The translations under genes and the position numbers were made by a program. 41,345 nucleotides of DNA, from NCBI GenBank assembly GCA_017397545.1, contig JAFQIK010000042.1:1-41345 (forward strand), written 5' to 3'. Numbering within the stretch: position 1 is the first letter of the stretch; each line of letters opens with the position of its first letter. Shown piece by piece: positions 1-8,199 of this stretch. The notes under the pieces were generated by a model. That model made no database searches and was not told the origin of the DNA. It was given only the letters and a program-made list of their open reading frames with translations. This stretch comes from Clostridia bacterium. GTDB lineage: Bacteria; Bacillota; Clostridia; TANB77; CAG-508.

Positions 1-156
1 AACACCTACGTCCCCATTGGCAACCTTCCAAATCACAATTTATTTTTATTTATTTTTAAATATAGTTTACATTCTTTTTGAAAATTTATACTTTTTTTAT
101 AAATTTTTTATGATATAATTGGATAAAATAATTTAAAACTATTTAGAGAGGTTTTT
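1..156. promoter_or_regulatory. Upstream region of ugtP-like gene
   Basis: AT-rich leader with no gene. A TATAAT hexamer at 114-119 is a good -10 candidate for the gene starting at 157, but I see no convincing -35 at the right spacing. An AGAGAGG ribosome binding site lies just before the ATG. Confidence 0.4.
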
Positions 157-1288
157 ATGAAAAAAATTTTAATATTTTATGGTTCATATGGTGGTGGACA
201 TTTATCTGCAGCTAGAAGTATAAAAGAATATATAGATATAAATTATTCTGATATAGAAACTTGTATGGTAGATTGTATAGAATATATTAATAAAGCCTTA
301 AACAAAGTTACTACAAAAGCTTATTCTGGAATGGCAAAAAATGCACAGTGGATGTGGAAAAAAGTTTACTACGGTTCAGAAGATGGTACTTTTGCAAAAT
401 TTAATGACAAAACACAAAAAATGTTATCTATAAAATTAAATAAACTTATTCAAAATTATAAACCAGATTTAATAATATCAACACATCCTTTTAGTAGTCA
501 TATGTGTGCAATATTAAAAAAGAAGAAAAAAATAAACTTAAAAATTGCAACAGTTATTACAGATTACGCTCCACATAGCCAATGGCTTATGTATCCAGCA
601 TATGTAGATTATTTCTTTGTTGCTCACGAAGGAATGAAAGAGTCTTTACTGGAAAGAGGAATAAAAGAAAATCAAATAAAAGTAGCCGGAATACCTTTAT
701 CTAATAGATTTTTAACTAATTACGATAAAGGAAAAATACTCTCTGAATTTAATTTATCTCCTCAAAAAAGAACTGTATTATTTTTTGCAGGTGGTGAGCA
801 AGGTTTTGGCAAAGACAAGGTATTTAATATGTTAAAAGCATTAATTGAAACTTTTCCTAATCTTCAGATCATTGCAATTTCAGGAAAAAATGAAAAAATG
901 AAACAACAATTTGATGAATTAGTATCACAAACTAATTCTGATGAAACTGTAAAAGTTCTACAATATACAAATAAAATCCCAGAATTAATGAGTGCTGCAG
1001 ACTTAGTTATAACAAAACCAGGTGGACTCACAACAACAGAGAGTTTAGCATCACGGTCTTCCAATAATAGTAATCAACCCAATACCTGGTCAAGAAGAAG
1101 AAAACGCAGAATTTCTAGAGCAAAAAGGTGTAGCAATATGGATAAAAAAAGAGGATAATATTGAAGATGAATTGTATAAAATTTTAAATTCACCAGAAAA
1201 ATTACAATCTATGAAAATAAATGCTAGACTTTTAGCAAAGAAAAATTCTACAAAAGATATTTGTGAGATTTTGCTGGGGAATTTGTAA
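157..1288 (+). CDS. ugtP: Processive diacylglycerol glucosyltransferase (UgtP/MGDG-synthase family), read through a CGGT +1 recoding site
   Basis: GT28-type glycosyltransferase that transfers glucose from UDP-glucose to diacylglycerol at the inner membrane face, making glycolipid and lipoteichoic acid anchor. The N-terminal domain opens with FYGSYGGGHLSAA, the MGDG-synthase signature. The C-terminal donor-binding part has TKPGGLTTTESLAS. There the frame breaks at 1054: zero-frame reading gives a 35-residue nonsense tail ending at 1158, but skipping the C of CGGT restores GLPIIVINPIPGQEEENAEF and continues to a stop at 1286-1288. The repaired product is about 376 residues, normal for the family. 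A weak AGAGAGG site precedes the ATG. A frameshifted pseudogene is the alternative, but the same signature recurs in six other genes in this window. Confidence 0.85.
1054..1057 (+). other. CGGT recoding site in ugtP
   Basis: In-frame CGG after TCA. Dropping the C at 1054 gives GGT and the conserved ESLASGLP motif. Zero-frame reading runs into unrelated sequence. One of nine such sites in the window. Confidence 0.85.
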
Positions 1289-1316
1289 TTGGTTTCAATT
1301 ATTCCATTTCACATAT

Positions 1317-1380
1317 GTAGGGGTCGCTGCCCACAGCGACCCGTTATTTTTTTCGGGTCGCCGTGGGCGGCGACCCCTAC
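1317..1380. repeat. GTAGGGG...CCCCTAC paired hairpin repeat (family A)
   Basis: Two GC-rich hairpins face each other (GGGTCGCTG/CAGCGACCC and GGGTCGCCG/CGGCGACCC), bounded by GTAGGGG and CCCCTAC. Near-identical copies are at 27522-27589 and 29605-29669. The GC content is far above that of the surroundings. Confidence 0.85.
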
Positions 1381-1413
1381 AGCATTTGCATTTTTTCAAA
1401 ACAATTTTCACCT

Positions 1414-1458
1414 AAAACAAACCACCTCATAATTATATGATATGAAGTGGTTTGTTTT
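1414..1458. terminator. Bidirectional terminator between ugtP and recR
   Basis: Perfect 12-bp stem AAAACAAACCAC/GTGGTTTGTTTT with A and T tracts on the two flanks. It sits between two convergent genes and can end both transcripts. Confidence 0.8.
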
Positions 1459-1461
1459 ATT

Positions 1462-2061
1462 TTATAACTCTCTTCTTCCTTCTAAAGCTTTACTAAGAGT
1501 TATTTCATCTGTATATTCTAAATCTCCACCTACAGGAATTCCATGCGCTATTCTTGTAACTTTTATTCCCATTGGTTTAATTATTTTAGATAAATATATA
1601 GCTGTTGCTTCTCCTTCTACTCTAGGATTAGTAGCTATTATTATTTCTTTAATATCATTTTGACCTATTCTATTTAATAATTCTTTAATTTTAATATCTT
1701 CTGGTCCAATACCATTCATTGGAGATATTGTTCCATGTAATACATGATAAACCCCTTTAAATTCATGTGTTCTTTCCATTGCCATTATATCTCTTACATC
1801 TTCTACTACACATATTATAGAATTATCTCTTTTAGGACTAGCACATATTGGACATGGATCTGTATCAGAAATGTTATAACAACTATTACAATATTTTAAA
1901 TTTGCTTTAGCATTTATAATAGAATTTATAAAATCATTTGTATCTTCCTGATTTAAATCTAGCATATGAAAAGCAAGTCTTACTGCTGTTTTATGTCCTA
2001 TACTTGGTAACTTTTCAAAACTCTCTATTAACTTCTCTATTGATGGTGAATAATATGACAT
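1462..2061 (-). CDS. recR: Recombination mediator protein RecR
   Basis: RecR acts with RecF and RecO to load RecA on gapped DNA. The 199-residue product has the usual length and order: an N-terminal helix-hairpin-helix ([19 protein letters not shown]), a four-cysteine zinc finger around residues 57-72 (CNSCYN...CPIC), and a Toprim domain ([16 protein letters not shown], then [19 protein letters not shown]). It is last in the leftward dnaX-ybaB-recR group, an arrangement conserved across Firmicutes, though 170 bases with a hairpin separate it from ybaB. Its 3' end abuts the shared terminator with ugtP. Confidence 0.97.
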   Translation of the reverse strand: MSYYSPSIEKLIESFEKLPSIGHKTAVRLAFHMLDLNQEDTNDFINSIINAKANLKYCNSCYNISDTDPCPICASPKRDNSIICVVEDVRDIMAMERTHEFKGVYHVLHGTISPMNGIGPEDIKIKELLNRIGQNDIKEIIIATNPRVEGEATAIYLSKIIKPMGIKVTRIAHGIPVGGDLEYTDEITLSKALEGRREL

Positions 2062-2153
2062 CGTCTTTTTCCCCTTTTATACAATCCTCTTGTGGATAAT
2101 TCCTGTATTCTTACGCATTTCTGTATTTGCTTATATCATTCCTTTTTTCAAGG

Positions 2154-2214
2154 TATGGGGACACAGCTTACTCTTTAGCAACTTTATTGTAGTGAGCTAT
2201 GTCCCAATGACTCA
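2154..2214. repeat. Imperfect inverted repeat between ybaB and recR
   Basis: GGGGACACAGCTTACT and AGTGAGCTATGTCCC form an imperfect stem around an AT-rich loop. It resembles the GGGACAGTCCC-type hairpin at 24858-24913. It may be a dispersed hairpin repeat or a processing or attenuation site inside the operon. Confidence 0.5.
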
Positions 2215-2233
2215 CCAATAATTGTTGTCAGTT

Positions 2234-2578
2234 TTATAGCATTCCTGGTATATTATACTTACCCATCGATGCTGCTTGTGCACTATCTACTTTTCTTAAG
2301 GCTTCATTTACACAAGTAATAATTAAATCTTGAAGCATTTCTACATCATCTGGATCTACAACATCTTTACTTATTTTTATTTCTTTTATTTCTTTGCTTC
2401 CACTTACTTTTACAGATATAGCTCCTCCACCAGCAGTTGCTTCAAATTCTTTTGCTTGTAGCTCTTCTTGTGATTTTTCTAAATCTGCTTGCATTTTTTT
2501 TGCTTCTTTCATTAATTGATTAATATTCATTCCTCCGAATCCTCCCATACCTCCTGGGAATCCACCTCTTTTTGACAT
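2234..2578 (-). CDS. ybaB: YbaB/EbfC family nucleoid-associated protein
   Basis: A 114-residue DNA-binding protein of the YbaB/EbfC family, a dimeric nucleoid protein usually encoded between dnaX and recR, as here. The N terminus is glycine- and methionine-rich (GGFPGGMGGFGGM), followed by a helical segment MKEAKKMQADLEKSQEELQ and the conserved EATAGGGAISVKVSGSKEI core. An AGGAGG-type site precedes the ATG. The start lies 14 bases after the dnaX stop, so the genes are probably co-transcribed. A CGG here is split across TTC-GGA and so is out of frame. Confidence 0.95.
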   Translation of the reverse strand: MSKRGGFPGGMGGFGGMNINQLMKEAKKMQADLEKSQEELQAKEFEATAGGGAISVKVSGSKEIKEIKISKDVVDPDDVEMLQDLIITCVNEALRKVDSAQAASMGKYNIPGML

Positions 2579-2592
2579 ATTAAACTCCTCCT

Positions 2593-4167
2593 TTATTCAT
2601 CTATTATATTAAACGGTATATCCATATCATTTGCAATATTTTCTATAGAGTTTGTAGATGCTTTAGTTTCCGTTTTATTTTCTCCACTTGAAAATCTTAC
2701 ACTCATTGTTTTACCCACTTCTATCGAAACTATTTTTTCTATTTCTGCCTTATTTTCATGTGTTTCTAGTATTTGCTTTGCAAAAGAATTTTTATTAGCA
2801 AGATCAACTTCTATTACCATATCATTAATTTCTTTTGCTGTACTTCCTATAAGATTAACATATATCCCCATTTTTCCACTTTGCTTTATTTTGTCTATTA
2901 CATTATTCCAATATGGAAGATTTTTACCTGGCCTCGTTGGTTTGGGTTTAGCCACAGTTGCTGTATTCTGCTGGCGACTACTAGTCGCCCCTACAGATTT
3001 TTGTGTAGGTTTGATATCTTGCACCAAATCACTAGTTTTTACATTATTAGAATTTACATTTCCCACTTCACACTTCGCACTTCCCACATCTATTTCTAAA
3101 CAAGATTTTATCATCCCTGCTTGGAACATTACAACCTTTTGTGATGACCATTTTATATTATTAGCAAGTTCTGATAAATCATATATTAATTGTAATAATC
3201 TTTCTTTAGAAACATTTTCTGATAATTTAATCATTTGTTCTTTTTCTTCTGCATTATATATTTCTAAAGATTTGCTAGATTTATAAACAAGTAAATCTTT
3301 AATATATTTTATTATTTCCCATAAAAAATTATCTACATCTTTACCTGCATTTATAATATTGTTAGTAACCTCTATTACTATATCACAATTATGTTCTAAT
3401 ATTCCTTTTACAATTTCGTATATTTGCATTGTTTTAGGAATTCCAACTAATTCTCTTACTTGGTCTTCATCAATCAACCCTTTTTGTTCACCTGTGCATC
3501 TTTCCAATATACTAATTGCATCTCTCATTGCACCTTCTGAAAGAACTGCAATTATTTTTAGTGCATCTTCTGTTATTTCAATATTACTTTCTTTGCAAAT
3601 TATTTTTAATCTTTTTACAACATCTTCGTTAGATATTCTTTTAAAATCAAATCTTTGACATCTTGAAAGAATTGTTGCTGGTAGTTTTTGAGGTTCTGTT
3701 GTTGCTAATATAAATTTTACATGTTCTGGCGGTTCTTCTAGTGTTTTAAGAAGCGCATTAAAAGCTCCTGTTGAAAGCATATGCACCTCATCTATTATAT
3801 ATACTCTGTATTTTGCTCTAGTTGGAAGAAAATTTACTTCTTCTCTTATACTTCTTATATCTTCTACACTATTATTAGAAGCAGCATCCATTTCTACAAC
3901 ATCTGTAAGTGAACCAGAAAGTATCGCTTTGCATATTTCGCATTCATTACAAGGTTCTCCATCTTTTGGACTTAAACAATTAACTGCTCTTGCTAAAATT
4001 TTTGCAGCAGAGGTTTTTCCTGTACCTCTTCCTCCATTAAAAAGATATGCATGGCCTACTCTTCCTGCTACAATCTGTCTTTTTATTGTTTTTGTAATAT
4101 GCTCTTGCCCCACCATCTCGTTAAAATCTAGTGGTCTAAATTTTCTATATAATGCTGTATAAGACAT
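2593..4167 (-). CDS. dnaX: DNA polymerase III subunit gamma/tau
   Basis: Clamp-loader ATPase that assembles the DnaN sliding clamp on primed DNA. The 524-residue protein has Walker A (GGRGTGKTSAAK, about residues 45-56), a zinc-binding cysteine cluster (CLSPKDGEPCNECEIC), a DEVHMLS Walker B, and the sensor region with TILSRCQRFDF. The C-terminal third is a variable linker plus tau-like tail. The linker contains two intruding repeat elements, read in frame as VGATSSRQ (family A, 2973-2994) and VGSAKCEVG (family B, 3061-3090). It is followed by ybaB and recR, with the SRP RNA gene just upstream. Confidence 0.97.
   Translation of the reverse strand: MSYTALYRKFRPLDFNEMVGQEHITKTIKRQIVAGRVGHAYLFNGGRGTGKTSAAKILARAVNCLSPKDGEPCNECEICKAILSGSLTDVVEMDAASNNSVEDIRSIREEVNFLPTRAKYRVYIIDEVHMLSTGAFNALLKTLEEPPEHVKFILATTEPQKLPATILSRCQRFDFKRISNEDVVKRLKIICKESNIEITEDALKIIAVLSEGAMRDAISILERCTGEQKGLIDEDQVRELVGIPKTMQIYEIVKGILEHNCDIVIEVTNNIINAGKDVDNFLWEIIKYIKDLLVYKSSKSLEIYNAEEKEQMIKLSENVSKERLLQLIYDLSELANNIKWSSQKVVMFQAGMIKSCLEIDVGSAKCEVGNVNSNNVKTSDLVQDIKPTQKSVGATSSRQQNTATVAKPKPTRPGKNLPYWNNVIDKIKQSGKMGIYVNLIGSTAKEINDMVIEVDLANKNSFAKQILETHENKAEIEKIVSIEVGKTMSVRFSSGENKTETKASTNSIENIANDMDIPFNIIDE
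2973..2994. repeat. Family A hairpin repeat inside dnaX
   Basis: GGCGACTACTAGTCGCCCCT plus AC matches the intergenic copy at about 6034-6055 almost base for base. It is translated in frame within the DnaX linker. Confidence 0.8.
3061..3090. repeat. Family B (GAAGTGTGAAGTG) repeat fragment inside dnaX
   Basis: TCCCACTTCACACTTCGCAC followed by TTCCCACATC matches the intergenic family B repeats at 4394-4490 and 11352-11450. It is translated in frame as DVGSAKCEVG in the DnaX linker. Confidence 0.75.
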
Positions 4168-4199
4168 TTTTCCCCCTTAAATTTTAAGTTAACTTCTCT

Positions 4200-4291
4200 A
4201 TGGAAAGTACCTCACATAAAAATAAACTATTTATCGCTGCTTCCTTCCGGACCTGACGAGGTTCATAGGTTTCTATTGAGTTACTCTCCAT
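4200..4291 (-). ncRNA. ffs: Signal recognition particle RNA, small bacterial type (4.5S-like)
   Basis: The minus strand carries the universal SRP Alu-less core GTCAGGTCCGGAAGGAAGCA followed by GC, flanked by complementary arms (ATGGAGAGTAACTCA at the 5' end and TGAGGTACTTTCCAT at the 3' end) that close one long hairpin of about 92 nucleotides. The position just upstream of dnaX is the usual one in Clostridia. The RNA partners Ffh in co-translational membrane targeting. The exact ends are inferred from the outer pairing. Confidence 0.95.
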
Positions 4292-4393
4292 ACAAAAGTT
4301 AACTTACTTCTCTTTACTAATTTATTATATAATTTTATTTTAATATAATCAAGATAATTTTCGAATAAATAATTGGAAATTAGATTTACCATT

Positions 4394-4490
4394 ATGAAGT
4401 GTGAAGTGCGAGGTGGGAAGTGTGAAATTATGGCCATCCAACGTAGACTATCCCTAAAAGCACACCTCTCACATCCCACATCACACCGCA
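4394..4490. repeat. Family B repeat, full copy
   Basis: GAAGTGTGAAGTGCGAGGTG opens the element and CACACCTCTCACATCCCACA closes it, so the ends are roughly inverted. The reverse complement of 11352-11450 matches along nearly its whole length, including the central CCCTAAAAGCACACCTC. Confidence 0.8.
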
Positions 4491-4503
4491 AAATTACAAT
4501 TTA

Positions 4504-5250
4504 TTAAAACCTCTTAAATATAACATTCTTCATTTCTGTATCTTCCATTGTCCCTACACCATCTTCTAATATATTTCCTGTAGGCAAATCAAAAATTATA
4601 TTTGATTTAAATCTATGATTAGATTCTGTTTCTATTATTAAATCAAAAGAAATTGTAAAATTTATATTTTCCTTTTCTACTCCAGCTTTAGCAAGTAATC
4701 TTCCATCGCTAGGTAATTTTTCATTTTCCTTAAAAACATATTCTCCAATATTATCTACTGCAACACTAAATCCTATTGTTCCTCCTTGATTATTAATTTG
4801 AAGTGTCTCCATATTAGTGTTCATTCCACCTAGTAATTCCAATGAATTTTGTATTTTATATTCATCAGAATAATTATATGTTCCTACAGATGTTGTTGGT
4901 TTATAAACATTAACTGTTATTTCTTCATTTGATTTTACTACTTTAAAATTTTCGAAACTTATTTTTTTTATAGCTTCCTCTTTTTTATAATTGCTATTTT
5001 TTTCAATTACAAAATAAATATCATTTTTTTGTAATATGCTTGCATGCCATGAACCTTCTTCATATCGAGTAAGATCAGATTCTGCTGTACTTATCACATT
5101 TATCTTTTTTAATTTAAACGGTAAATTTTGTTCTCCTTCTATATGATATTTAAACATAAGTGCTGCTGTAATTAATGCTATAATTACCAATATAAATATT
5201 AGCACATATATATGTATAATTCTTTTTTTATTGAAACTACTTCGTTTCAT
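4504..5250 (-). CDS. Membrane-anchored protein of unknown function
   Basis: I do not recognise this 248-residue protein. A basic N terminus (MKRSSFNKKR) is followed by one hydrophobic segment at about residues 12-32, with no lipobox, so the remaining 215 residues should lie outside the membrane. The exterior part looks beta-rich and has no cysteine motif. The start ATG overlaps the tadA stop as ATGA, which suggests translational coupling to tadA. Downstream is a repeat and then the SRP RNA. A cell-surface or envelope role is an inference from topology only. Confidence 0.8.
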   Translation of the reverse strand: MKRSSFNKKRIIHIYVLIFILVIIALITAALMFKYHIEGEQNLPFKLKKINVISTAESDLTRYEEGSWHASILQKNDIYFVIEKNSNYKKEEAIKKISFENFKVVKSNEEITVNVYKPTTSVGTYNYSDEYKIQNSLELLGGMNTNMETLQINNQGGTIGFSVAVDNIGEYVFKENEKLPSDGRLLAKAGVEKENINFTISFDLIIETESNHRFKSNIIFDLPTGNILEDGVGTMEDTEMKNVIFKRF

Positions 5251-5708
5251 TTTTTCCTCCGTTTCTTTGCTCTTAAATTTTTAAAAAAATCTTTTAAAAT
5301 ATATTCGCACTCTTCTTTTAATATTCCTGTTTCTACTTCTACAATATGATTAAATTTATAATTTTCCATGTTTATAACAGATTTACAAGAACCAGTTTTA
5401 GGATCTAATGTTCCAATATATATTTTCTTTATTCTAGAATTAACAATTGCTCCCATACACATCATACATGGTTCTAAAGTTATATACATTTCACAGTCTT
5501 CTAATCTCCATGCATTTAATTTTTTATTAGCTTTTTGAATTGCAAGTATCTCTGCATGAGAAATACTACTATTTTTTGATTCTTTTAAATTATGACCTCT
5601 CGCAATTATTTTATTATCTTTTACAATAACCGCTCCAACAGGTATTTCTTCTTTTTTATATGCCTTTTTAGCTTCTTTCAAAGCTTCTTTCATAAAAAAT
5701 TCTTTCAT
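5247..5708 (-). CDS. tadA: tRNA-specific adenosine deaminase TadA
   Basis: Zinc-dependent deaminase converting A34 to inosine in tRNA-Arg(ACG). The 153-residue protein carries the catalytic HAEILAIQKA motif and the zinc ligands PCMMCMGAI. It is placed next to the tRNA-Arg(CCU) gene and upstream of ffs-dnaX as in other Clostridia. The last codons AAA CGG AGG AAA AAA TGA contain the only in-frame CGG of the window that is not forced to be recoded. Read as Arg the protein ends KKRRKK, with an ATGA overlap to the next gene. Read with the +1 rule it ends KKGGKNETK with the stop at 5237-5239. The tail is not conserved, so neither reading is excluded. Confidence 0.96.
   Translation of the reverse strand: MKEFFMKEALKEAKKAYKKEEIPVGAVIVKDNKIIARGHNLKESKNSSISHAEILAIQKANKKLNAWRLEDCEMYITLEPCMMCMGAIVNSRIKKIYIGTLDPKTGSCKSVINMENYKFNHIVEVETGILKEECEYILKDFFKNLRAKKRRKK
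5258..5261 (-). other. In-frame CGGA in the tadA tail (ambiguous recoding site)
   Basis: The CGG is codon 150 of tadA and overlaps the GGAGG-like ribosome binding site of the next gene. Both the zero-frame and the +1 reading give plausible short tails, so this is the one test site where Arg decoding cannot be rejected. Confidence 0.4.
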
Positions 5709-5770
5709 TTCTATTTTTCACTCTTCATTCTTCACTTTTCACTCTAAAATAGCTTACAGCTATTTTAGCA

Positions 5771-5847
5771 TGGCGCACTTAGCTGGATTCGAACCAGCGG
5801 CCTCTCCCTTAGGAGGGGAGCGCTCTATCCTACTGAGCTATAAGTGC
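5771..5847 (-). tRNA. tRNA-Arg (anticodon CCU)
   Basis: A 77-nt cloverleaf on the minus strand: acceptor GCACTTA/TAAGTGC, anticodon stem CTCCC/GGGAG with loop CTCCTAA (anticodon CCT), T-arm GCTGG-TTCGAAT-CCAGC, and encoded CCA. It decodes AGG. It does not read CGG, which matters for the recoding hypothesis. Confidence 0.95.
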
Positions 5848-5954
5848 ATACATGGTTATTATACACTATCTTAAATATTTTGACAAGAATTAGGTGTTTA
5901 TATTATAATTATTAAAAATATGTTCAGTTAATAATTAAAAATTGTAGAATAAAT

Positions 5955-6055
5955 GTAGGGGCGAACATTGTTCGCCCGCCCTTCGAAGAAAATTCTATTA
6001 ATATTTTCTTAAGCAAGTCTCTGTAAGAAGCGGACGACTACTAGTCGCCCCTACA
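5955..6055. repeat. Family A repeat pair upstream of ttcA-like gene
   Basis: GTAGGGGCGAACATTGTTCG with CCCGCCC at one side and GACGACTACTAGTCGCCCCT at the other form two facing hairpins bounded by GTAGGGG/CCCCTAC. The right hairpin is the same as the one inside dnaX. Confidence 0.8.
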
Positions 6056-6199
6056 TTTACTCTACTGTTCTATATTATCTTCTGAACAATGATTATGAAA
6101 AAATTAATACGCTTGGTTTTTTGGCATTTTGCATTTGGTAATTATAATTTTCAATCCAACTACCAAATTCTAATTACCAATTACCATCTGGAGGATTTT

Positions 6200-6910
6200 A
6201 TGCAAAGAATTTTAAGTTATATTAGAAAAGCTGTAGATGATTATAATATGATAGAATATGGAGATAAAATAGCAGTTGGTCTTTCTGGTGGAAAGGATTC
6301 TATTGCTTTACTTATGGGGCTTAAAAGTTTACAAAGATTTTATCCTAAAAAATTTGAAATTATTGCAATCAGTATTAACCCAGGGTTTGAATTTTTTAAT
6401 AGTGAATTTCTTAAAAAAACTTGTGAAAATATTGGAGTTCAATATGTAGAAGAAGAAAGTCATATAAAAGAAATAGTATTTGATATAAGAAACGAAAAAA
6501 ATCCTTGTTCTTTATGCGCAAATTTAAGAAGAGGTATTTTAAATAGTACTGCAATTAGGGAAGGTTGTAATAAAATCGCATTAGGTCATAACGAAGATGA
6601 TGTTTTAGAAACATTTTTTTTAAATTTATTATATGGAGGAAATATAAACACTTTTGCGCCTACATCTTATATGGATAGATCCGAAATTACTTTAATCAGA
6701 CCTTTAATTTATGCACCCGAAAAAAGTATAAAAACTTTTATAAAAAAGCACAATATAGAAGTAATGCCTAAATGTTGTCCTATGGATGGAATAAGTAAAA
6801 GAGAAGATATAAAAAAATTAATCTGGGATTTTCAAAAAGAAATCCCTAATGTAAAAGCAAATATTTATGGAGCAATTAAAAGAAGCAATATAAAAGGATG
6901 GAAAATTTAA
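6200..6910 (+). CDS. TtcA-like tRNA thiolation PP-loop ATPase
   Basis: Adenylating PP-loop enzyme of the TtcA/TtuA superfamily, which thiolates a tRNA base. Visible motifs are the PP-loop GLSGGKDSIALL (about residues 31-42), a CSLCANLRRG CxxC motif that would bind an Fe-S cluster, and GHNEDDVLETFFLN. I place the start at 6200, where a GGAGG site sits seven bases upstream. The longer in-frame opening from 6089 runs through a repeat (TTTGGTAATTATAATTTTCA) and is unlikely. The protein is about 236 residues and ends inside the hairpin of its own terminator. Confidence 0.88.
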   Translation: MQRILSYIRKAVDDYNMIEYGDKIAVGLSGGKDSIALLMGLKSLQRFYPKKFEIIAISINPGFEFFNSEFLKKTCENIGVQYVEEESHIKEIVFDIRNEKNPCSLCANLRRGILNSTAIREGCNKIALGHNEDDVLETFFLNLLYGGNINTFAPTSYMDRSEITLIRPLIYAPEKSIKTFIKKHNIEVMPKCCPMDGISKREDIKKLIWDFQKEIPNVKANIYGAIKRSNIKGWKI

Positions 6911-6928
6911 AATCCATCCTTTTTATTT
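6892..6928. terminator. Terminator overlapping the end of the ttcA-like gene
   Basis: AAAAGGATGGA / TCCATCCTTTT stem followed by TTTATTTT. It overlaps the last codons of the rightward gene and faces the end of the leftward gene at 6923. Confidence 0.8.
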
Positions 6929-7225
6929 TAATATTCTAATTTGTCCTATTAGTGGTAATTCTTTTTCTTCTTGATTTATTGCATTAATTAATCCTATAAT
7001 CCAACATACAAATAAGAATATGTTTGCAGACCATGCAGCTAACCAACCTAATATTGGTATAAAAACTAATATTATTGATGCAGCATATAAACACACTATT
7101 CCTAACCATATTATTAAAGCTTGGTTTAAATAAAATTTAGCCCCTTCTTTATCACCTGCTAAGTAAGCTACTATCCATCCTATAATTGTTAAATATGCTA
7201 CCCAACTTGTTGTTTTTTTGTCCAT
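6923..7225 (-). CDS. Small multi-pass membrane protein (DUF4870-like)
   Basis: A 100-residue protein made almost wholly of hydrophobic segments (about residues 8-24, 34-56 and 60-82), with a short charged tail. It resembles the DUF4870/TMEM-type membrane proteins by its length, three-helix layout and early WVAYLTIIGWIVAYL segment, but I cannot assign a function. It follows the DUF3137 gene by about 20 bases and is probably the last gene of the XRE-lemA-DUF3137 group. Confidence 0.75.
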   Translation of the reverse strand: MDKKTTSWVAYLTIIGWIVAYLAGDKEGAKFYLNQALIIWLGIVCLYAASIILVFIPILGWLAAWSANIFLFVCWIIGLINAINQEEKELPLIGQIRILK

Positions 7226-7245
7226 TTTAATCTCCCCTTTCTTTT

Positions 7246-8199
7246 TTAAATTTCTGTTTCATTTATTAGTTTAATTATTTTGTCTGCTAAATTATATGTG
7301 AAATTTAACATATAAAAATATTTTTGCATCATATCTTTATCTACTGCACCTTTTTTAAGACTTCCTGTTTCAAACATTGTTCCACTATGAAATCTTAAAT
7401 ATATATTGTTATTATTTATTACAATATCATATTTCATATTTGTTTTATTTACAAAATCAATTAACTCTTCCATTATGTCTACTGTTAGTAATTGCATACC
7501 TATTATTTTATTTGTAGCAGATACATCAAAGTATTTTTCAAATTCACTAGAATCCATTTCCAATCTTTTTTTACTAAAAACAAATTTTCCATTTTGTTCA
7601 ATTTTCAATTCACTTTTTATTGATTTATCTATCACTATTTTCGCAAATATTCCATGGAATTTTGTTGTAGTGGTTGTATGCGTATTTCCATCTTTATCTC
7701 TCTTAGTTTCTACTTTTTCTGTTTTTACTTCTGCCATACTTATATCATATTTATTATTTATTTTTGCTTCTATATAATCATCTGAATGGTATCTATTATA
7801 ATATTCATTATATTTAGGCTCATCATAAATTCTAGATGGAATTTGTTTGTTTGGAAAATACTCTACATTATTATAAAAATTATTAATTAATTCTTTTATA
7901 ATTATATTTTTAAATACATTTCCGTATTCTCTTTGTTTTTTTCTGAAAAACATTGATACCACAAATATTATTAAATTTGCAAAAATAATCATGATAATTA
8001 TTGGTAACATACCCATAAAATTAAATCCTATAGATTTTATCATTACTACTAACAAAATTAATGAAATCACTATATGTATTGGTAAAGTAACTTTTTTTAT
8101 TTTTTGTTCTTCTTCTCTAGCTTGTTTCCATGCATTATTTAATTCTTCATTATTATTTATTTCATTATATAAATCCTCAAATTGTTTCATATTATTCAC
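7246..8199 (-). CDS. DUF3137 domain membrane protein
   Basis: A 317-residue protein with two adjacent hydrophobic segments at about residues 38-55 and 63-83, then a long soluble part containing NKYDISMAEVKTE and FHGIFAKIVIDK, the pattern of DUF3137 proteins. Such genes commonly sit next to lemA, and here the start overlaps the lemA stop by eight bases, so the two are translated from one message. The molecular function is unknown. A role in membrane stress or signalling with LemA is inference. Confidence 0.85.
   Translation of the reverse strand: MNNMKQFEDLYNEINNNEELNNAWKQAREEEQKIKKVTLPIHIVISLILLVVMIKSIGFNFMGMLPIIIMIIFANLIIFVVSMFFRKKQREYGNVFKNIIIKELINNFYNNVEYFPNKQIPSRIYDEPKYNEYYNRYHSDDYIEAKINNKYDISMAEVKTEKVETKRDKDGNTHTTTTTKFHGIFAKIVIDKSIKSELKIEQNGKFVFSKKRLEMDSSEFEKYFDVSATNKIIGMQLLTVDIMEELIDFVNKTNMKYDIVINNNNIYLRFHSGTMFETGSLKKGAVDKDMMQKYFYMLNFTYNLADKIIKLINETEI

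Noticed and set aside
4273..4491. 72-residue leftward ORF between ffs and the unknown membrane protein
   Set aside because: It is made of family B repeat and the 5' end of the SRP RNA gene.
6089..6199. Upstream start for the ttcA-like gene
   Set aside because: The added residues come from a repeat-like AT-rich stretch; GGAGG is correctly spaced before the ATG at 6200.
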